Below, in pieces: positions 8,752 to 16,402 of a stretch of 64,000 bases of DNA. Under the pieces are notes generated by a model. It did no database searches. It saw nothing but the letters and a program-made list of their open reading frames with translations, and was not told the DNA's origin. Where the stretch lies: NCBI GenBank assembly GCA_964624145.1, contig CAZUXT010000001.1:186001-250000 (forward strand), given 5' to 3'. Position 1 is the first letter of the stretch. Every line of letters starts with the position of its first letter. The position numbers were made by a program, and so were the translations under genes. The DNA comes from WJMT01 sp964624145 (GTDB taxonomy: Bacteria > Acidobacteriota > Aminicenantia > Aminicenantales > Aminicenantaceae).

Positions 8752-10110
8752 CTATCCTATCATAATCGATTCTTCAACATAATCATACCTTCCTTTAGCC
8801 CTCTTCCGGCTGAAAGCATAAAGAAAGGTCAATGGTCCGATCCTCCCGATATACATGGTCATGACCATGACGATCTTTCCAATATCATTCAATCTTGGAG
8901 TGAGCCCGAGGGAAAGACCCACAGTACCAAAAGCGGAAAAAACCTCAAAAAACACTTCCTTCATATTCACTCCGGGCTGGCTTATAAGAAGAACAAATAT
9001 CGAGGCACAGATAACACACATTCCGAGAGTGATCACGGTAAATGCCTTTGTAATCAAACTAAATGGAATGGTGCGAAAAGACACATTCACCGTTTCCCTG
9101 GCAAGAAGTTTTGATTTCAAAAAGGCAAACACCGCTCCTGCTGTACTGGTCTTTATTCCCCCTCCGGTCGAACCCGGAGAAGCCCCTATGAACATCAAAA
9201 AAATCAATAAAAACACGACCCCGAGACCAAGGGCATTGAGATCCATTGTGTTGAAACCAGCTGTTCGCGGAGTCACAACCTGGAACAGAGACGAGAGTGC
9301 CTTCTCTCCGGTCGAATAATTTTTTAAAGAATGATTATATTCCAGGACAAAAAACAAGACAGAAGAAAACACAAGAAGAAAAAAAGTTGCTTTATAAACC
9401 AGTTTTGCATGAAGAGAAAACCTGATCCGCCTTTCCTTCAACAGCCTGGAAAAAGCACCTGCGGTTTCCCTCAGCACCATGAATCCAAGGCCTCCCAGGA
9501 CTATCAGAACCATCAGGTTCACATTGATCCAGACGTCTCCTCCGAATGATTCAAAGCTGTCTTTATAAAGACAAAATCCTGCATTACAAAACGCAGAGAT
9601 TGAATGGAAAATGGAATGGAACAGAGCTTTTCCCTCCGGAAGCTTGTTATGGAATTTCAAATAAAAAACAATGGCTCCTAAAAATTCTATACACAGAGTG
9701 TATATGAAAATATTTTTTATCAAAGAGTGGACCCTTAAGGAAGATGTTTGAAGAAAATCTTCCTTTAAAGTGATACTGTCCTTGATAGCGATACTTTTTC
9801 CTGCGACCAGAAGAATCAATGTGGAAAACGTCATAATCCCCAGGCCTCCTATTTGAAAAAGCATCATTATGATAACCTGGCCTATGGGTGAAAAATAAGT
9901 GCCTGTATCTCTGACGATGAGCCCTGTCACGCACACAGCTGATGTCGAAGTAAAGAGAGCATCAGTGAAGGGGATGCGTCCGGACGTGGTGCTGAACGGC
10001 AGGCATAGCAAGATGGTTCCAACCAATATGGTTACGATAAAACTTACGGCAAGAACTTGAGCCGGATGGAATCTTGCTTCCTTGAATATATGCCTCTTCT
10101 TCTCTTTCAT
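8752..10110 (-). CDS. ktrB: KtrB/TrkH potassium channel subunit
   Basis: Integral membrane K+ translocating subunit, 452 aa, with the four M1-P-M2 repeats of the Trk/Ktr/HKT family. Pore-like segments include TSTSAVCVTGLIVRDTG, HSISAFCNAGFCLY, VVTPRTAGFNTMDL and VFSAFGTVGLSLG, each with the selectivity-filter glycine. GASPGSTGGGIKTST is the flexible intramembrane loop region known from TrkH/KtrB. Together with the downstream RCK gene it forms a KtrAB-type uptake system. A promoter with TTGACA-17-TAGATT is visible upstream, and GAAGGG serves as a possible SD. Confidence 0.94.
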   Translation of the reverse strand: MKEKKRHIFKEARFHPAQVLAVSFIVTILVGTILLCLPFSTTSGRIPFTDALFTSTSAVCVTGLIVRDTGTYFSPIGQVIIMMLFQIGGLGIMTFSTLILLVAGKSIAIKDSITLKEDFLQTSSLRVHSLIKNIFIYTLCIEFLGAIVFYLKFHNKLPEGKALFHSIFHSISAFCNAGFCLYKDSFESFGGDVWINVNLMVLIVLGGLGFMVLRETAGAFSRLLKERRIRFSLHAKLVYKATFFLLVFSSVLFFVLEYNHSLKNYSTGEKALSSLFQVVTPRTAGFNTMDLNALGLGVVFLLIFLMFIGASPGSTGGGIKTSTAGAVFAFLKSKLLARETVNVSFRTIPFSLITKAFTVITLGMCVICASIFVLLISQPGVNMKEVFFEVFSAFGTVGLSLGLTPRLNDIGKIVMVMTMYIGRIGPLTFLYAFSRKRAKGRYDYVEESIMIG

Positions 10111-10138
10111 CTTTTTGACCCTTCAACCTTTGAAATCC

Positions 10139-10167
10139 AATCTATTCTTTCTCTCCGTCTTTGTCAA
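10139..10167 (-). promoter_or_regulatory. Candidate ktrB-ktrA promoter
   Basis: Minus strand TTGACA (10167-10162), 17 bp, TAGATT (10144-10139), about 28 nt upstream of the ktrB ATG. The -35 is a perfect match and the spacing is consensus. This is an ordinary leader-containing promoter, unlike the near-leaderless ones elsewhere in the window. Confidence 0.55.
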
Positions 10168-10209
10168 TCACAACCAAACCTCACCTGTTTCCCTCACAAG
10201 TCCAAGGTA

Positions 10210-10394
10210 AAAATCAGATGTGGCTTGCGCTCCCTTCAGATTTTTAACGCCATTCTCCTTCGTTTTTCTCGGCTCCTGCGTAACTCCCCCCGTTCGTGGG
10301 TCAGACATACTCGTCGCCCGGCTTCGCCGGATTCCCTCAAAAAGCCTCATCCGAAGGCTAAATCTTCAATGTCGCTTCAGCCACACCTGATTTT
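10210..10394. repeat. Inverted-repeat-bounded, hairpin-rich intergenic element
   Basis: Arms 10210-10225 and 10379-10394 are reverse complements over 16 bp with one mismatch (AAAATCAGRTGTGGCT). Inside lie two further hairpins: CCGGC-TTC-GCCGG (10318-10330) and AGCCT-catccga-AGGCT (10343-10359). No start codon with an SD and no protein-like frame is apparent. Together with the hairpin at 10501 it fills most of the 537-bp gap between ktrB and tolQ. It could be a mobile repeat or a structured RNA; sequence alone does not decide. Confidence 0.5.
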
Positions 10395-10500
10395 CTTAAG
10401 GATTGCGCTTATCCTGTTAGGTAAATAACATCATGCCTCATACAGACTTTCAGGCAGGCTGATTCTGAAGTCATCCGGAGGGGAGCGAGCCGAGGAATAA

Positions 10501-10529
10501 GCTGATTTTACTCGCTGGGAAAAATCAGC
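10501..10529. other. Perfect 9-bp hairpin in the region before tolQ
   Basis: GCTGATTTT (10501-10509) pairs perfectly with AAAATCAGC (10521-10529) around an 11-nt loop. An outer, imperfect pairing joins AGGCAGGCTG near 10453 with CAGCTTGCCT near 10542. No T-run follows, so this is not a classical intrinsic terminator. It lies upstream of the likely tolQ transcription start, so it is probably not part of the tolQ mRNA unless another promoter lies further up. Confidence 0.45.
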
Positions 10530-10606
10530 GGGCTGAAGAACCAGCTTGCCTGATGAAAGCCGGGAGCAAAGGATGAATGTGCAGGCTAATTTTATGAATA
10601 ACCAGG

Positions 10607-10635
10607 TTGACATTGCTTCAGGTGTATGCTACTTA
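10607..10635 (+). promoter_or_regulatory. Candidate tolQ operon promoter, near-leaderless
   Basis: TTGACA (10607-10612), 17 bp, TACTTA (10630-10635) with TG two bases before the -10 (extended -10). The -10 ends 12 nt before the ATG at 10648, so the leader would be about 6 nt. No SD precedes that ATG. Confidence 0.5.
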
Positions 10636-10647
10636 TTGAAATCAAAA

Positions 10648-11310
10648 ATGAACTTTATCCAACTGATCTTAAAAGCCAGTATCATCGTGCAGATCGTCCT
10701 GCTTGTCCTTTTGTTTTTTTCTGTTTTTTCCTGGGCCATCATATACTTCAAAAGAAAGACCTTTAAAAACGCGCAGGCAGAATCAGAAAAATTCATGTCC
10801 GTTTTCAAAAAAAGCCGGAATCTTGCGGAAGTCAACAACGCATCTCAAAAGTATAAATCAAGCCCTCTGGCATCCCTGTTTCAATCCGGATTCAAAACCC
10901 TGGCCTTTATAAAAAAGACCAATCCGGAATCCCATCTGTCATCGGAAAACCTGGAGAGCATAAACAGGTCCCTCATAAAAGCCTCTAATAAAGAAGTCAG
11001 CCGGTTTGAAAAAATGATGAGCTTTCTGGCTACCACAGGAAGTGTCACTCCTTTTATCGGGCTTTTCGGGACCGTCTGGGGCATCATGGATTCTTTCATC
11101 GGGATCGGCGTTGAAAAAACAGCAAGCCTTACCACGGTTGCACCGGGCATTGCCGAAGCTCTGGTCGCCACAGCATTGGGCCTCTTCGCAGCCATCCCCG
11201 CAGTCATTGCCTACAATCACTTTCTTCAGAAAATCAAAGAGTCCGTAAGTGATATGGAAGATTTTTCCATTGAATTTATCAGTATAGCAGAAAGACTCTA
11301 TGGCATTTAA
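10648..11310 (+). CDS. tolQ: TolQ/ExbB-type proton channel subunit
   Basis: Inner-membrane subunit of the proton-driven motor that energises Tol-Pal or TonB. With the start at ATG 10648 the protein is 220 aa. It has a first membrane helix near residues 8-30 (QIVLLVLLFFSVFSWAIIY), a cytoplasmic loop, and the two conserved helices of the MotA/TolQ/ExbB fold carrying GSVTPFIGLFGTVWGIMDSF and APGIAEALVATALGLFAAIPAV. The frame stays open upstream to ATG 10546, but that 34-residue extension is polar and unlike the family, and a promoter sits within it. The 3' end overlaps tolR by 11 bp, indicating coupled translation. Context with tolR, tolB and pal favours TolQ over ExbB. Confidence 0.93.
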   Translation: MNFIQLILKASIIVQIVLLVLLFFSVFSWAIIYFKRKTFKNAQAESEKFMSVFKKSRNLAEVNNASQKYKSSPLASLFQSGFKTLAFIKKTNPESHLSSENLESINRSLIKASNKEVSRFEKMMSFLATTGSVTPFIGLFGTVWGIMDSFIGIGVEKTASLTTVAPGIAEALVATALGLFAAIPAVIAYNHFLQKIKESVSDMEDFSIEFISIAERLYGI

Positions 11311-11731
11311 ATACAGACCTATAAACAAAAAAGAGGTAGGAACCTCTCTATCCGAAATAAACGTGACCCCTCTTGTTGATGTCATGCTGGTCCTTCTCAT
11401 CATATTCATGGTCACAGCTCCTATGATGCAGTCAGGTATCGGAGTGAACCTCCCCCAGGCAGAGACCGAGTCAACCCCGGCAGACGAAGGGCTGACTCTG
11501 ACTATCACCAGCGACAGATACATTCATATCGAGGACCAGGCCATCAACCAGTTCCTTCTGGAGCAGAGGCTCAAGGAATATTTTTACGGAAAAGAAGAAA
11601 AAGTTGTTTTTATAAGGGCTGACGAGAACCTTCCTTATGGATACATCATCCGTATCCTGGATATTGTTAACAAGGCAGGTGTCCAGATAGTAGGCCTTGT
11701 GGTCAAACCTCTTGAGAAGAGAGAAGACTGA
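11300..11731 (+). CDS. tolR: TolR/ExbD biopolymer transport protein
   Basis: 143-aa inner-membrane partner of TolQ. A short cytoplasmic N terminus is followed by one membrane helix. That helix carries the proton-path Asp in the family motif INVTPLVDVMLVLLIIFMVTAP, and the rest is a periplasmic domain ending VQIVGLVVKP. It overlaps tolQ at its start and shares an ATGA overlap with the next gene, so the three are translated as a unit. ExbD and TolR cannot be separated by motif alone; the tolB-pal context supports TolR. Confidence 0.93.
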   Translation: MAFKYRPINKKEVGTSLSEINVTPLVDVMLVLLIIFMVTAPMMQSGIGVNLPQAETESTPADEGLTLTITSDRYIHIEDQAINQFLLEQRLKEYFYGKEEKVVFIRADENLPYGYIIRILDIVNKAGVQIVGLVVKPLEKRED

Positions 11732-12570
11732 TGAGCCAGACTGTATCAAACAGAGAATTCAAAGCATTCAGGCAAGCGCTCATAATATCCGCATCAGCAC
11801 ACCTGGCTCTTTTTATATTCATACTGATATCTCCGTATATTCCCACTCACTCAAAAAAAGGAATGATCCACTATGTCAATGTCGTCTCTTTTCCCGGCGG
11901 GGGAGGAGGCGGCGGGGGCGGTGCACCCGGTCCTCCGCCGGGTGAAAGCACACAAAGTGAGACTCTCGGGGAAACAGCGCTCCCTGAAAGAGAAAGCCTC
12001 AGCGACCTTACTGTACCAAAAGCCCTGGAACAGCAGGAACCATCCCTCAGTTACCCTGTTGATAAACCCAAAAAGAAAAAAAAGACTGACAATGAAAAAA
12101 AATCAGTCATCCAGAAATCCACAAAGACACCTCAGACAAAAACCAAGTCAGGAAAGTCTGATTCAGGCTCCAGGACCGTAGGTGGCGGCGGATCCGGCCT
12201 GAGAATAGGAGTTGGAGGAGGAAGCGGCGAGGGAGGCATAGGTTTAGGTTCTGAGTATTCTTCTCAGATAGGCATGTCTTCATTCCCCTACACATGGTAC
12301 CTGCAGACCCTGCATTCAAGGGTATCCAGCAACTGGTTCACCTCCCGCATTAGAACAGGATTAAGCGGAGATTATTTCACTACCATATCATTCAGGATCT
12401 ACAAGGACGGCCATATATCAGAACCTCACATACTGGAATCAAGCAATGTCAAATCACTTGACCTTTCCGCCATACGCGCGGTGCGTTCGTCCGCTCCATT
12501 CCCACCTCTGCCAACAGAATACAAAGATGAGTATCTTTTGATCCGTATCATATTTGAGCATACAAAATGA
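11731..12570 (+). CDS. TonB/TolA-like energy transducer with Gly-rich linkers
   Basis: 279 aa. One N-terminal membrane helix (about residues 17-35) is followed by a periplasmic stretch with an uninterrupted nine-Gly run after VNVVSFP, then Pro- and Lys-rich segments (KPKKKKKTD). A second Gly-rich linker (VGGGGSGLRIGVGGGSGEGG) leads to a C-terminal domain of TonB/TolA type. That domain has WYLQTLHSRVSSNWFTSR, an amphipathic helix, then FRIYKDGHISEPHILESS and AIRAVRSSAPFPPLP, as in TonB_C. It sits where tolA lies in tol operons, between tolR and tolB, with 4-bp ATGA overlaps on both sides. It most likely spans the periplasm between TolQR and TolB/Pal. Whether it is TolA proper or TonB-like is open. 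Confidence 0.85.
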   Translation: MSQTVSNREFKAFRQALIISASAHLALFIFILISPYIPTHSKKGMIHYVNVVSFPGGGGGGGGGAPGPPPGESTQSETLGETALPERESLSDLTVPKALEQQEPSLSYPVDKPKKKKKTDNEKKSVIQKSTKTPQTKTKSGKSDSGSRTVGGGGSGLRIGVGGGSGEGGIGLGSEYSSQIGMSSFPYTWYLQTLHSRVSSNWFTSRIRTGLSGDYFTTISFRIYKDGHISEPHILESSNVKSLDLSAIRAVRSSAPFPPLPTEYKDEYLLIRIIFEHTK

Positions 12571-13862
12571 GAAAAATACATATCACGGCAGCTCTTTTCT
12601 TGCTTTCTTTTCTTTCAACCGGCCTGTTGAGCCCTCAGCAGGAAGTCGTCATGAGGATAAGGGAGGGAATGCCTGTTATCCCGGTTGCCGTCCCTGAAAT
12701 CATAACCAGCAGCGATTCCCCGGAACTGAGATCGGCAGCCTCGACTCTTAGGGAAGTGATTATCTCGGACCTTAAATACAGCAGAGTATTTAGCCCGCTC
12801 CCTGAAGATTATTACAAATGGATAAAACCCCTCGACCCTGAAAACATAATCTTTAAAGACTGGGAATCCATTCAAGCCAAACTTCTTATCAGCGGAGAAA
12901 TGTCTCAAAACAAAGACGGCTCTTTGCTCTTTGAATCTAAGATATATGACGTTAAATCCACCCGCTTCATTAAAGGTAAAAAATATCAATCCGACAAGAG
13001 CCTGCTCCGCCTGGTCGGACACAAAATATCAAATGAATTGATGATAACCTATGGTGAGCCCCCTCTTTTCACCACAAAAATCATATTTGTCTCCAATCGA
13101 AACGGGAATGACGAGCTTTATATGATGGACTATGACGGCCATAACCAGACACGGTTGACTTTTAATAAAACCAGAGATTACATGCCTGCATGGTCAGCTG
13201 ACGGAGATACGATCGCTTATACGGCCTACAACGAAGGGACAGCCGCTCTTTATCTTTTCAATCCTTTTGAAGGAAAAAGGACTTTGATCACAGACCACGG
13301 CACCAGCTTCGGGCCTGATTTTTCCTATGACGGAAAAAAAATGACTTTCTGCTCAACCGAGGATGAATCAAATTCGGAGATCTATGCCGCAGACAGCAAT
13401 GGAAAAAACATCAAACGTCTCACCTTTAACAACGCCATAGATACGGCTCCGAGCTGGTCACCCAACAACAGAGAGATCGCATTCACATCTGACAGACTTG
13501 GATCCCCTCAAATATACATCATGGACGCAGAAGGCACAAATGTACGCAGACGCAGCTTCGGAGGAAATTATCATGATGCACCTGCCTGGGCTCCAACCGG
13601 TGACAGGATCGTTTATGTATCAAGAGTTGCCGCTGTGTTTGATCTTTACGTTCTTAATCTCAGAACCGACCGCATTATTAAGCTTACAGAAGGATATTCC
13701 AGGAACGAATCCCCCTCTTGGTCTCCTGATGGGAGGCACATCATCTTTTCTTCCAACCGCACAGGTACCATCCATATCTACTCTATTGATTATGACGGAA
13801 CCAACCTAAGGCGCTTGACTTCCAAAGGAGAAAACAAGCTCCCGAACTGGTCAAGAAAATAA
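12567..13862 (+). CDS. tolB: TolB periplasmic beta-propeller protein
   Basis: 431 aa. A signal peptide (residues 1-20) is followed by the N-terminal TolB domain (about 25-165). A C-terminal six-blade propeller then shows the repeated signature PAWSADGDTIAYTA, PSWSPNNREIAFTSDR, PAWAPTGDRIVYVS and PSWSPDGRHIIFSSNR. TolB binds Pal and the Tol motor and helps keep the outer membrane attached during division. It starts inside the stop of the preceding gene (ATGA). Downstream there is a 143-bp gap with its own promoter before pal. Confidence 0.96.
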   Translation: MRKIHITAALFLLSFLSTGLLSPQQEVVMRIREGMPVIPVAVPEIITSSDSPELRSAASTLREVIISDLKYSRVFSPLPEDYYKWIKPLDPENIIFKDWESIQAKLLISGEMSQNKDGSLLFESKIYDVKSTRFIKGKKYQSDKSLLRLVGHKISNELMITYGEPPLFTTKIIFVSNRNGNDELYMMDYDGHNQTRLTFNKTRDYMPAWSADGDTIAYTAYNEGTAALYLFNPFEGKRTLITDHGTSFGPDFSYDGKKMTFCSTEDESNSEIYAADSNGKNIKRLTFNNAIDTAPSWSPNNREIAFTSDRLGSPQIYIMDAEGTNVRRRSFGGNYHDAPAWAPTGDRIVYVSRVAAVFDLYVLNLRTDRIIKLTEGYSRNESPSWSPDGRHIIFSSNRTGTIHIYSIDYDGTNLRRLTSKGENKLPNWSRK

Positions 13863-13914
13863 TAAAAAGAGCTTTTTTCATGATTTTTTATGTCGCGGAT
13901 TTTATTTATACTAT

Positions 13915-13943
13915 TTGACAACTCTATGTATTCATTGTATATA
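13915..13943 (+). promoter_or_regulatory. Candidate pal promoter
   Basis: TTGACA (13915-13920), 17 bp, TATATA (13938-13943). The pal ATG is at 14006, leaving a leader of about 56 nt that contains the SD AAAGGAG. It suggests pal-cpoB-ssb can be transcribed separately from tolQ-tolB. Confidence 0.6.
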
Positions 13944-14005
13944 GATTAAACAATATATCCGGACGTTATGTGTTAAATGCAAAAAATAAACCCAAAGGAG
14001 ATCCC

Positions 14006-14554
14006 ATGAAAAAATTAACTGTGCTATCTATCTCTTTTCTTTTGGTCTTTTCTTTCTTTGCATCCTGTAGGAAAAAAGTGGAAGAAACGCCACCTCCTCC
14101 TCCACAGGTCAAAGAACAGCCCCAAGTTGAGAAAGTAGAAAAACCTCCGGCAAAAGAGCCGGAACTGACCGAGAAAGAAATATTTGAACAAAAAACACTG
14201 GAGGTAATCAATGCAGAAAAGCCTCTCAGTGTGATCCACTTTGATTTTGACAAATATTTCATTAGAGAAGACGCAAAACCGGTTCTGAGAGCAAATGCCA
14301 ATTGGCTCAATAAATGGGGAAGTGTAAAAATACTGATAGAAGGTCATTGTGATGAACGCGGGACCGAAGAATATAACCTCGCACTGGGAGAAAAAAGAGC
14401 GAAAAGCGCCAGAGACTATCTTATCTCCCTAGGAATTTCACAAGACAGGATCCAAATCATTTCATACGGAAAAAGCCAGCCGCTGGATCCGGGTCACAAT
14501 GAAATCGCATGGCAGAAAAACAGAAGGGCTCAATTTACTATCATTGAAAAATAG
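14006..14554 (+). CDS. pal: Pal peptidoglycan-associated lipoprotein
   Basis: 182 aa from ATG 14006, chosen because AAAGGAG lies 7 nt upstream and a lipoprotein signal (LLVFSFFASC) follows directly. A Pro-rich linker (ETPPPPPQVKEQPQ) leads to an OmpA-like domain with VIHFDFDKYFI, IEGHCDERGTEEYNLALGEKRA and ISYGKSQP, including the Asp and Arg that bind meso-diaminopimelate. Outer-membrane anchored partner of TolB. It is followed after 8 bp by cpoB. Confidence 0.95.
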   Translation: MKKLTVLSISFLLVFSFFASCRKKVEETPPPPPQVKEQPQVEKVEKPPAKEPELTEKEIFEQKTLEVINAEKPLSVIHFDFDKYFIREDAKPVLRANANWLNKWGSVKILIEGHCDERGTEEYNLALGEKRAKSARDYLISLGISQDRIQIISYGKSQPLDPGHNEIAWQKNRRAQFTIIEK

Positions 14555-14562
14555 ATCTTTTT

Positions 14563-15444
14563 ATGGCTAAAAAGCTTTGTTCTGGGATCATTCTTGTCTT
14601 CTTATGTTCCATTCTGCTTTCAGGAATCCAGAAAAGCAAAAAAGCATATGAACTGATATATGAAGATGTCCAGACAATAAAGATGAAGATCTTGGAGCTG
14701 GAGAAACAGGCGAAAAAGAATCAGGAAGACATCATCTATATAAAAAAACGGTTAGATGAAATTCACGAACTGATGAATCTGATTCGAAACGAACAGGCAA
14801 GCCTTGGTGAGGAGCAAGAAAAGATTCCCGCACAGTATCAGGTTTTACTTGAAAAGTTCAACTCCCTCACGTCCAGTCTTGCAGATATTGCTGAAGATCT
14901 GATCGAAATCAAACAGTCAACGGCATCCCTTCCAGAGGGAATAAAAGAAATCACACAGGATGAGGTCATGGATGAATCCGGACAGGAATCAACCACAGGT
15001 CAAACAGAAACAGCCGAAGAAGAAAGCGCACCAAAAACACAACTTGATCCCAATCTCTCTCCGCAAGAGGTATACAACCTGGCCAGATCAGACTATTTGA
15101 AAGGCAATTTTCAGCTGGCGATTGAAGGATTCACCATTTACCTGGAGCACTTTCCAGAAAGCCCGCTTGCGGATAATGCGCTTTATTGGATCGGAGAGTG
15201 TTATTTCAGCCAAGAAAATTTCGAAGAAGCGATAAAAAAATTCAATGTCCTTATTCTGAGTTATCCAGAAGGTGACGAAATTCCGGCCGCTCACTTAAAA
15301 AAGGGGATATGTCTTATGGAAACCGGTAAAGATGATGAGGCCTTAGCTGTATTCAAGCTTCTTATAAGTAAATTTCCCCTTGAAGAAGAAACAAGAATCG
15401 CCCAGGAAAAAATCAAGGAAATACAATCAAGGATCTTACAATGA
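14563..15444 (+). CDS. cpoB: CpoB/YbgF-like Tol-Pal associated TPR protein
   Basis: 293 aa. Signal peptide at the N terminus, then a long coiled coil (about residues 25-115, e.g. KILELEKQAKKNQEDIIYIKKR). An acidic linker leads to a C-terminal TPR domain beginning SPQEVYNLARSDYLKGNFQLAIEGF, with further repeats DNALYWIGECYFSQENFEEAIKKF and PAAHLKKGICLMETGKDDEALAVF. This is the YbgF/CpoB layout, and the gene sits directly after pal as usual. In E. coli CpoB links Tol function to peptidoglycan synthesis during constriction. It overlaps ssb by 4 bp (ATGA). Confidence 0.9.
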   Translation: MAKKLCSGIILVFLCSILLSGIQKSKKAYELIYEDVQTIKMKILELEKQAKKNQEDIIYIKKRLDEIHELMNLIRNEQASLGEEQEKIPAQYQVLLEKFNSLTSSLADIAEDLIEIKQSTASLPEGIKEITQDEVMDESGQESTTGQTETAEEESAPKTQLDPNLSPQEVYNLARSDYLKGNFQLAIEGFTIYLEHFPESPLADNALYWIGECYFSQENFEEAIKKFNVLILSYPEGDEIPAAHLKKGICLMETGKDDEALAVFKLLISKFPLEEETRIAQEKIKEIQSRILQ

Positions 15445-15902
15445 GAGATATAAACAGCTTTAATAAGGTCATTTTAGTGGGCCGCCTCGGAGCTGATCCT
15501 GATATCAGGTATATCCCCCAGTCCAACAGGCCTGTCGCAAATTATTCATTAGCCACGAACGAGCGTGTCTTTAATCCGCAGACAAAGGAAAGCGAGGACC
15601 GTACAGAATGGCATAAAGTCGTATCCTGGGGAAAAACAGCGGAATTTTGTGAAAAGTATCTATCAAAAGGCAAACAAGTTCTTGTTGAAGGAAGGCTGAG
15701 AACCGATAAATGGGAAGACCGTGACGGAAAACAGAGATACACAACAAAAGTTCATGCTTACCAGGTTACTTTGCTCGGAAAGCGCGAGGATATTGATGCA
15801 GACACAACGCAATCCCCCCCGGATTACCAGGATGAGTCAGACTTCCCCTCAGATCAAAATATGCCGGAATCTGACGGTGAAGATGAGGACGTGCCCTTTT
15901 AA
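15441..15902 (+). CDS. ssb: Single-stranded DNA-binding protein
   Basis: 153 aa. The OB-fold begins NKVILVGRLGADPDIRYIPQ and continues through TEWHKVVSWGKTAEFCEKYLSKGKQVLVEGRL, the conserved core of bacterial SSB. An acidic tail ends EDEDVPF, equivalent to the DDDIPF tip that recruits repair and replication proteins. The gene starts within the cpoB stop codon, which is an unusual operon partner for ssb. Start and identity are secure. Confidence 0.96.
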   Translation: MRDINSFNKVILVGRLGADPDIRYIPQSNRPVANYSLATNERVFNPQTKESEDRTEWHKVVSWGKTAEFCEKYLSKGKQVLVEGRLRTDKWEDRDGKQRYTTKVHAYQVTLLGKREDIDADTTQSPPDYQDESDFPSDQNMPESDGEDEDVPF

Positions 15903-15942
15903 TTTTGAATGAACCTTAGGCGGAATTTTACAACCGAATAGT

Positions 15943-16356
15943 ATGGCGAAAAAGAAAACTCCTTCTGTATCAAAAAAAACAACCCCTCAAGAAGAAAAAG
16001 AATTTAGGGAAAAAATCATCGAAAGCCAGCGTCCCTGGGGAAAATTCCGTTCTTTCCCGCACAAAGAGGCCGGAAGCATCAAACTGATTACAGTAAATCC
16101 AAACGAATCGCTGTCTCTTCAGTATCACAACCAGAGAAGTGAATTCTGGGTAGCTCTGGATAAAGGTCTGGAGGTCACAGTAGGAGAAAAAGTATGGCAG
16201 CCCCGAAAAAACGAGGAAATATTTATCCCTTTGAAAACTCCTCATCGAGTCCGGAATATTGGAAAGCGCCCCGCAAGAATCATGGAGATCTGGATAGGAA
16301 ATTCGAATGAAGATGACATTATCAGGCTCAAAGACATCTACGGAAGGAGCACCTAA
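15943..16356 (+). CDS. Cupin, mannose-6-phosphate isomerase type II C-terminal-like
   Basis: 137 aa. A Lys-rich N terminus is followed by a single cupin domain with RPWGKFRSF, LSLQYHNQRSEFWVALDKGLEVTVGE and EEIFIPLKTPHRVRNIGKRPARIMEIWIG. These match the C-terminal isomerase domain of bifunctional mannose-1-phosphate guanylyltransferase/phosphomannose isomerase, with the metal-binding His and Glu (QYHNQRSEFW, PHRVRN). No nucleotidyltransferase domain is attached, so it would act alone as an isomerase or epimerase-like sugar-phosphate enzyme. It lies 40 bp after ssb and converges on ptsI. Confidence 0.82.
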   Translation: MAKKKTPSVSKKTTPQEEKEFREKIIESQRPWGKFRSFPHKEAGSIKLITVNPNESLSLQYHNQRSEFWVALDKGLEVTVGEKVWQPRKNEEIFIPLKTPHRVRNIGKRPARIMEIWIGNSNEDDIIRLKDIYGRST

Positions 16357-16402
16357 GCCTGAAAAAATAAATACTCTGAAACATCGAAAGGACCGGGTGA
16401 TA

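Noticed and set aside
10057..10428. Open frame of 123 codons on the plus strand over the ktrB start and intergenic region
   Set aside because: It overlaps the ktrB promoter and start, has no SD, and its protein is a low-complexity mix unlike any family; the region is better explained by hairpins.
10546..10647. N-terminal extension of tolQ from ATG 10546
   Set aside because: The 34 extra residues are polar and unconserved, and a sigma-70 promoter lies inside the extension.
13862..13895. Terminator after tolB (A-run, short GC, T-run)
   Set aside because: The apparent stem leaves a loop of only two bases when fully paired, so it is too weak to call.
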